A DNA stretch of 64,000 bases from contig JAREIK010002966.1 in assembly GCA_029783825.1 (NCBI GenBank), positions 296,662 to 360,661 of the forward strand, given 5' to 3'. Positions 63,064 through 64,000 of this stretch are shown piece by piece. A model generated the notes under the pieces. It was not told where the DNA came from. It did not search any database and saw nothing but the letters and a program-made list of their open reading frames with translations. This stretch comes from Sapria himalayana (Eukaryota > Streptophyta > Magnoliopsida > Malpighiales > Rafflesiaceae). The translations under genes were made by a program, and so were the position numbers. Within the stretch, counting starts at the first letter, position 1. Every line of letters starts with the position of its first letter.

Positions 63064-64000
63064 ATGCTTGTTCATCATATCCCTATTTTTTGTTCTTTGT
63101 TTTATTTTGTACATCAGATTGTGCCTAAAAGATGTGGTCGTGGTGGAGGTAGATGTGGACACAGAAATGAACCAAATTTATCTTGTATGTTACATCATGT
63201 TACAAAATCAGTACCATCTCATAGCCACCATATCCAAACTTCGACATCACAATCAACATCTTCATTTCTATCACCATTACCATCATTGAGACCTCTAATA
63301 TCACCTTTATCAGATGTAAGCCCACCACCCATTGTGCTTCATGCACAAACTTTTGATCCATCTCTATCTTATACACCATATTTTACAATGGTTTTTCCCC
63401 CATTTACAATACCAATGACATCATCAATTATTGTGCCTTCCTCTACAGTCAGTGTAAAGTTAGAATTTGAGATTGTGGATGAGAGGTAAAAAAATATGTA
63501 AAAATGACTTGAAAAAAAATTCTGATATTACTATCAGTGGTTTTTTTTATATTGTTATGATTTGCTTGTTTTCAATATTATTTATTTATTTGTACAGTTT
63601 TATTCCATCTCAGAAGTGTTCGACAAAAATTATAAATGCTTTTAAGAAAATGGCTGATTCTAAAGCTTTCTCCTTGAAGAAAGTTTCTGAATCGACAAAA
63701 GAGTTATATTTTAATGACTTTCAGGTATAAATAATAAAACAAAAGAATTGAAAAATAATTATCTAATTACTTAACTTTTATGTTGGTTATTATTTAAGTA
63801 GTAAATAATTATGTTCTTGTTATTAATATAAATTCTTTTGTCATTTTTCTATTTATAGAATCAATGCACATGGGGACCCAAATTTGATGGAAAGATAAAG
63901 TTATTATGGGAGATCAAAGCTGCTCAACTGTATTCTGATTTTGTCCATAAATTAAAGAAAATGAAAGAAAGACCTGATTTTATATCCGAGGAATATTGGC
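63064..64000 (+). CDS. TNPA-like / Transposase_24 protein, 5' three exons, runs off the window
   Basis: Three exons join in frame. Exon 1 to 63485 carries VPKRCGRGGGRCGHRNEPN and a Ser/Pro/Thr-rich stretch. Intron 63486-63597 (GT...AG). Exon 2 63598-63724 reads SFIPSQKCSTKIINAFKKM, then STKELYFNDFQ. Intron 63725-63858. Exon 3 from 63859 reads NQCTWGPKFDGKIKLLWEIK, then KERPDFISEEYW. The Trp-x-Phe-x-x-Phe-x-x-x-x-Thr-Trp layout, KAAQ-like helix and Ile-Ser-Glu-x-x-Trp end fit the Ptta/En/Spm plant transposase family (Transposase_24), whose TNPA member binds subterminal repeats. No stop interrupts the joined frame. The true start is uncertain: 63064 is the first ATG, but GTGCCTAAAAG at 63119 just after a CAG suggests the ancestral start followed an intron and has mutated. 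The C-terminus is beyond the window. Confidence 0.65.

Larger units (their letters stand above)
49306..64000 (+). mobile_element. CACTA element B (En/Spm type), right end beyond the window
   Basis: The left end CACTACAAAAAATATCG is preceded by GATAA of the GATA tract. Its layout copies element A: subterminal repeats, AT arm, tandem repeats, TATAACTA array, CT-rich leader, TNP2-like gene. It continues into the C-terminal DUF4218/DUF4216 parts and a TNPA-like gene that A lacks. At least 14.7 kb. The target duplication cannot be tested because the right end is off the window. Confidence 0.85.

Noticed and set aside
1..64000. tRNA, rRNA, telomeric TTTAGGG arrays or organelle inserts
   Set aside because: No cloverleaf-like conserved boxes, ribosomal stretches, telomere repeats or recognisable organelle genes were seen on reading either strand; short tRNA-like fragments could be missed by eye.

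Overview
The window looks like nuclear intergenic DNA of a flowering plant. It is very AT-rich, and everything recognisable in it is a plant transposable element or a simple/tandem repeat: En/Spm-type CACTA transposons with TNP2-like and TNPA-like genes, a hAT transposase with a DUF659-like region and dimerisation block, and Ty1/copia pol remnants. I see no ordinary host gene, rRNA, tRNA or CRISPR array. The species cannot be named from the sequence.

Layout. 1-566 is a broken copia reverse transcriptase (+). At 571 a CACTA left end begins (element A). Its best-matching right end is at 40050, because the terminal sequences and the arms behind them are inverted copies of each other. Inside A lies a second CACTA unit (element C, 6197-27168), flanked on both sides by AAA, the 3-bp duplication size expected for CACTA. 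Inside C the right arm is split (10800-11500 and 25994-27168) by about 14.5 kb of foreign DNA. That DNA holds a minus-strand copia pol remnant (13980-15612 and 23663-23775), which is itself split by an 8-kb hAT-like element (15624-23654) with a 7/8 target-duplication match. The hAT transposase is in turn split by GC-richer repeats at 18560-21230. The nesting is therefore up to five levels deep: A > C > copia > hAT > inner repeat.

The core of A continues at 27169 with an array of TATAACTA-like units, a conserved leader with a CT-rich tract, and a TNP2 transposase pseudogene cut short at about 32.2 kb. It ends with an inverted array and the right arm. Between A's right end (40050) and the left end of another copy (element B, 49306) lies 9.25 kb of almost pure degenerate GATA repeat.

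Element B repeats A's architecture: left arm, 9-bp tandem tract, large TATAACTA array with a 1.13-kb higher-order period, CT-rich leader, and a TNP2-like transposase pseudogene running from transposase-associated domain to DUF4216. It then carries a TNPA-like (Transposase_24) gene whose three visible exons stay open and in frame to the window edge. In En/Spm elements the TNPD/TNP2 protein is the catalytic transposase and TNPA binds the subterminal repeats. The many short TAGCGACGGATTT-like motifs beside each terminus fit that arrangement. The TNP2 copies are dead here (stops and frameshifts); only the TNPA-like part looks possibly intact.

All family assignments were made by reading translations by eye. 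No database search was possible.
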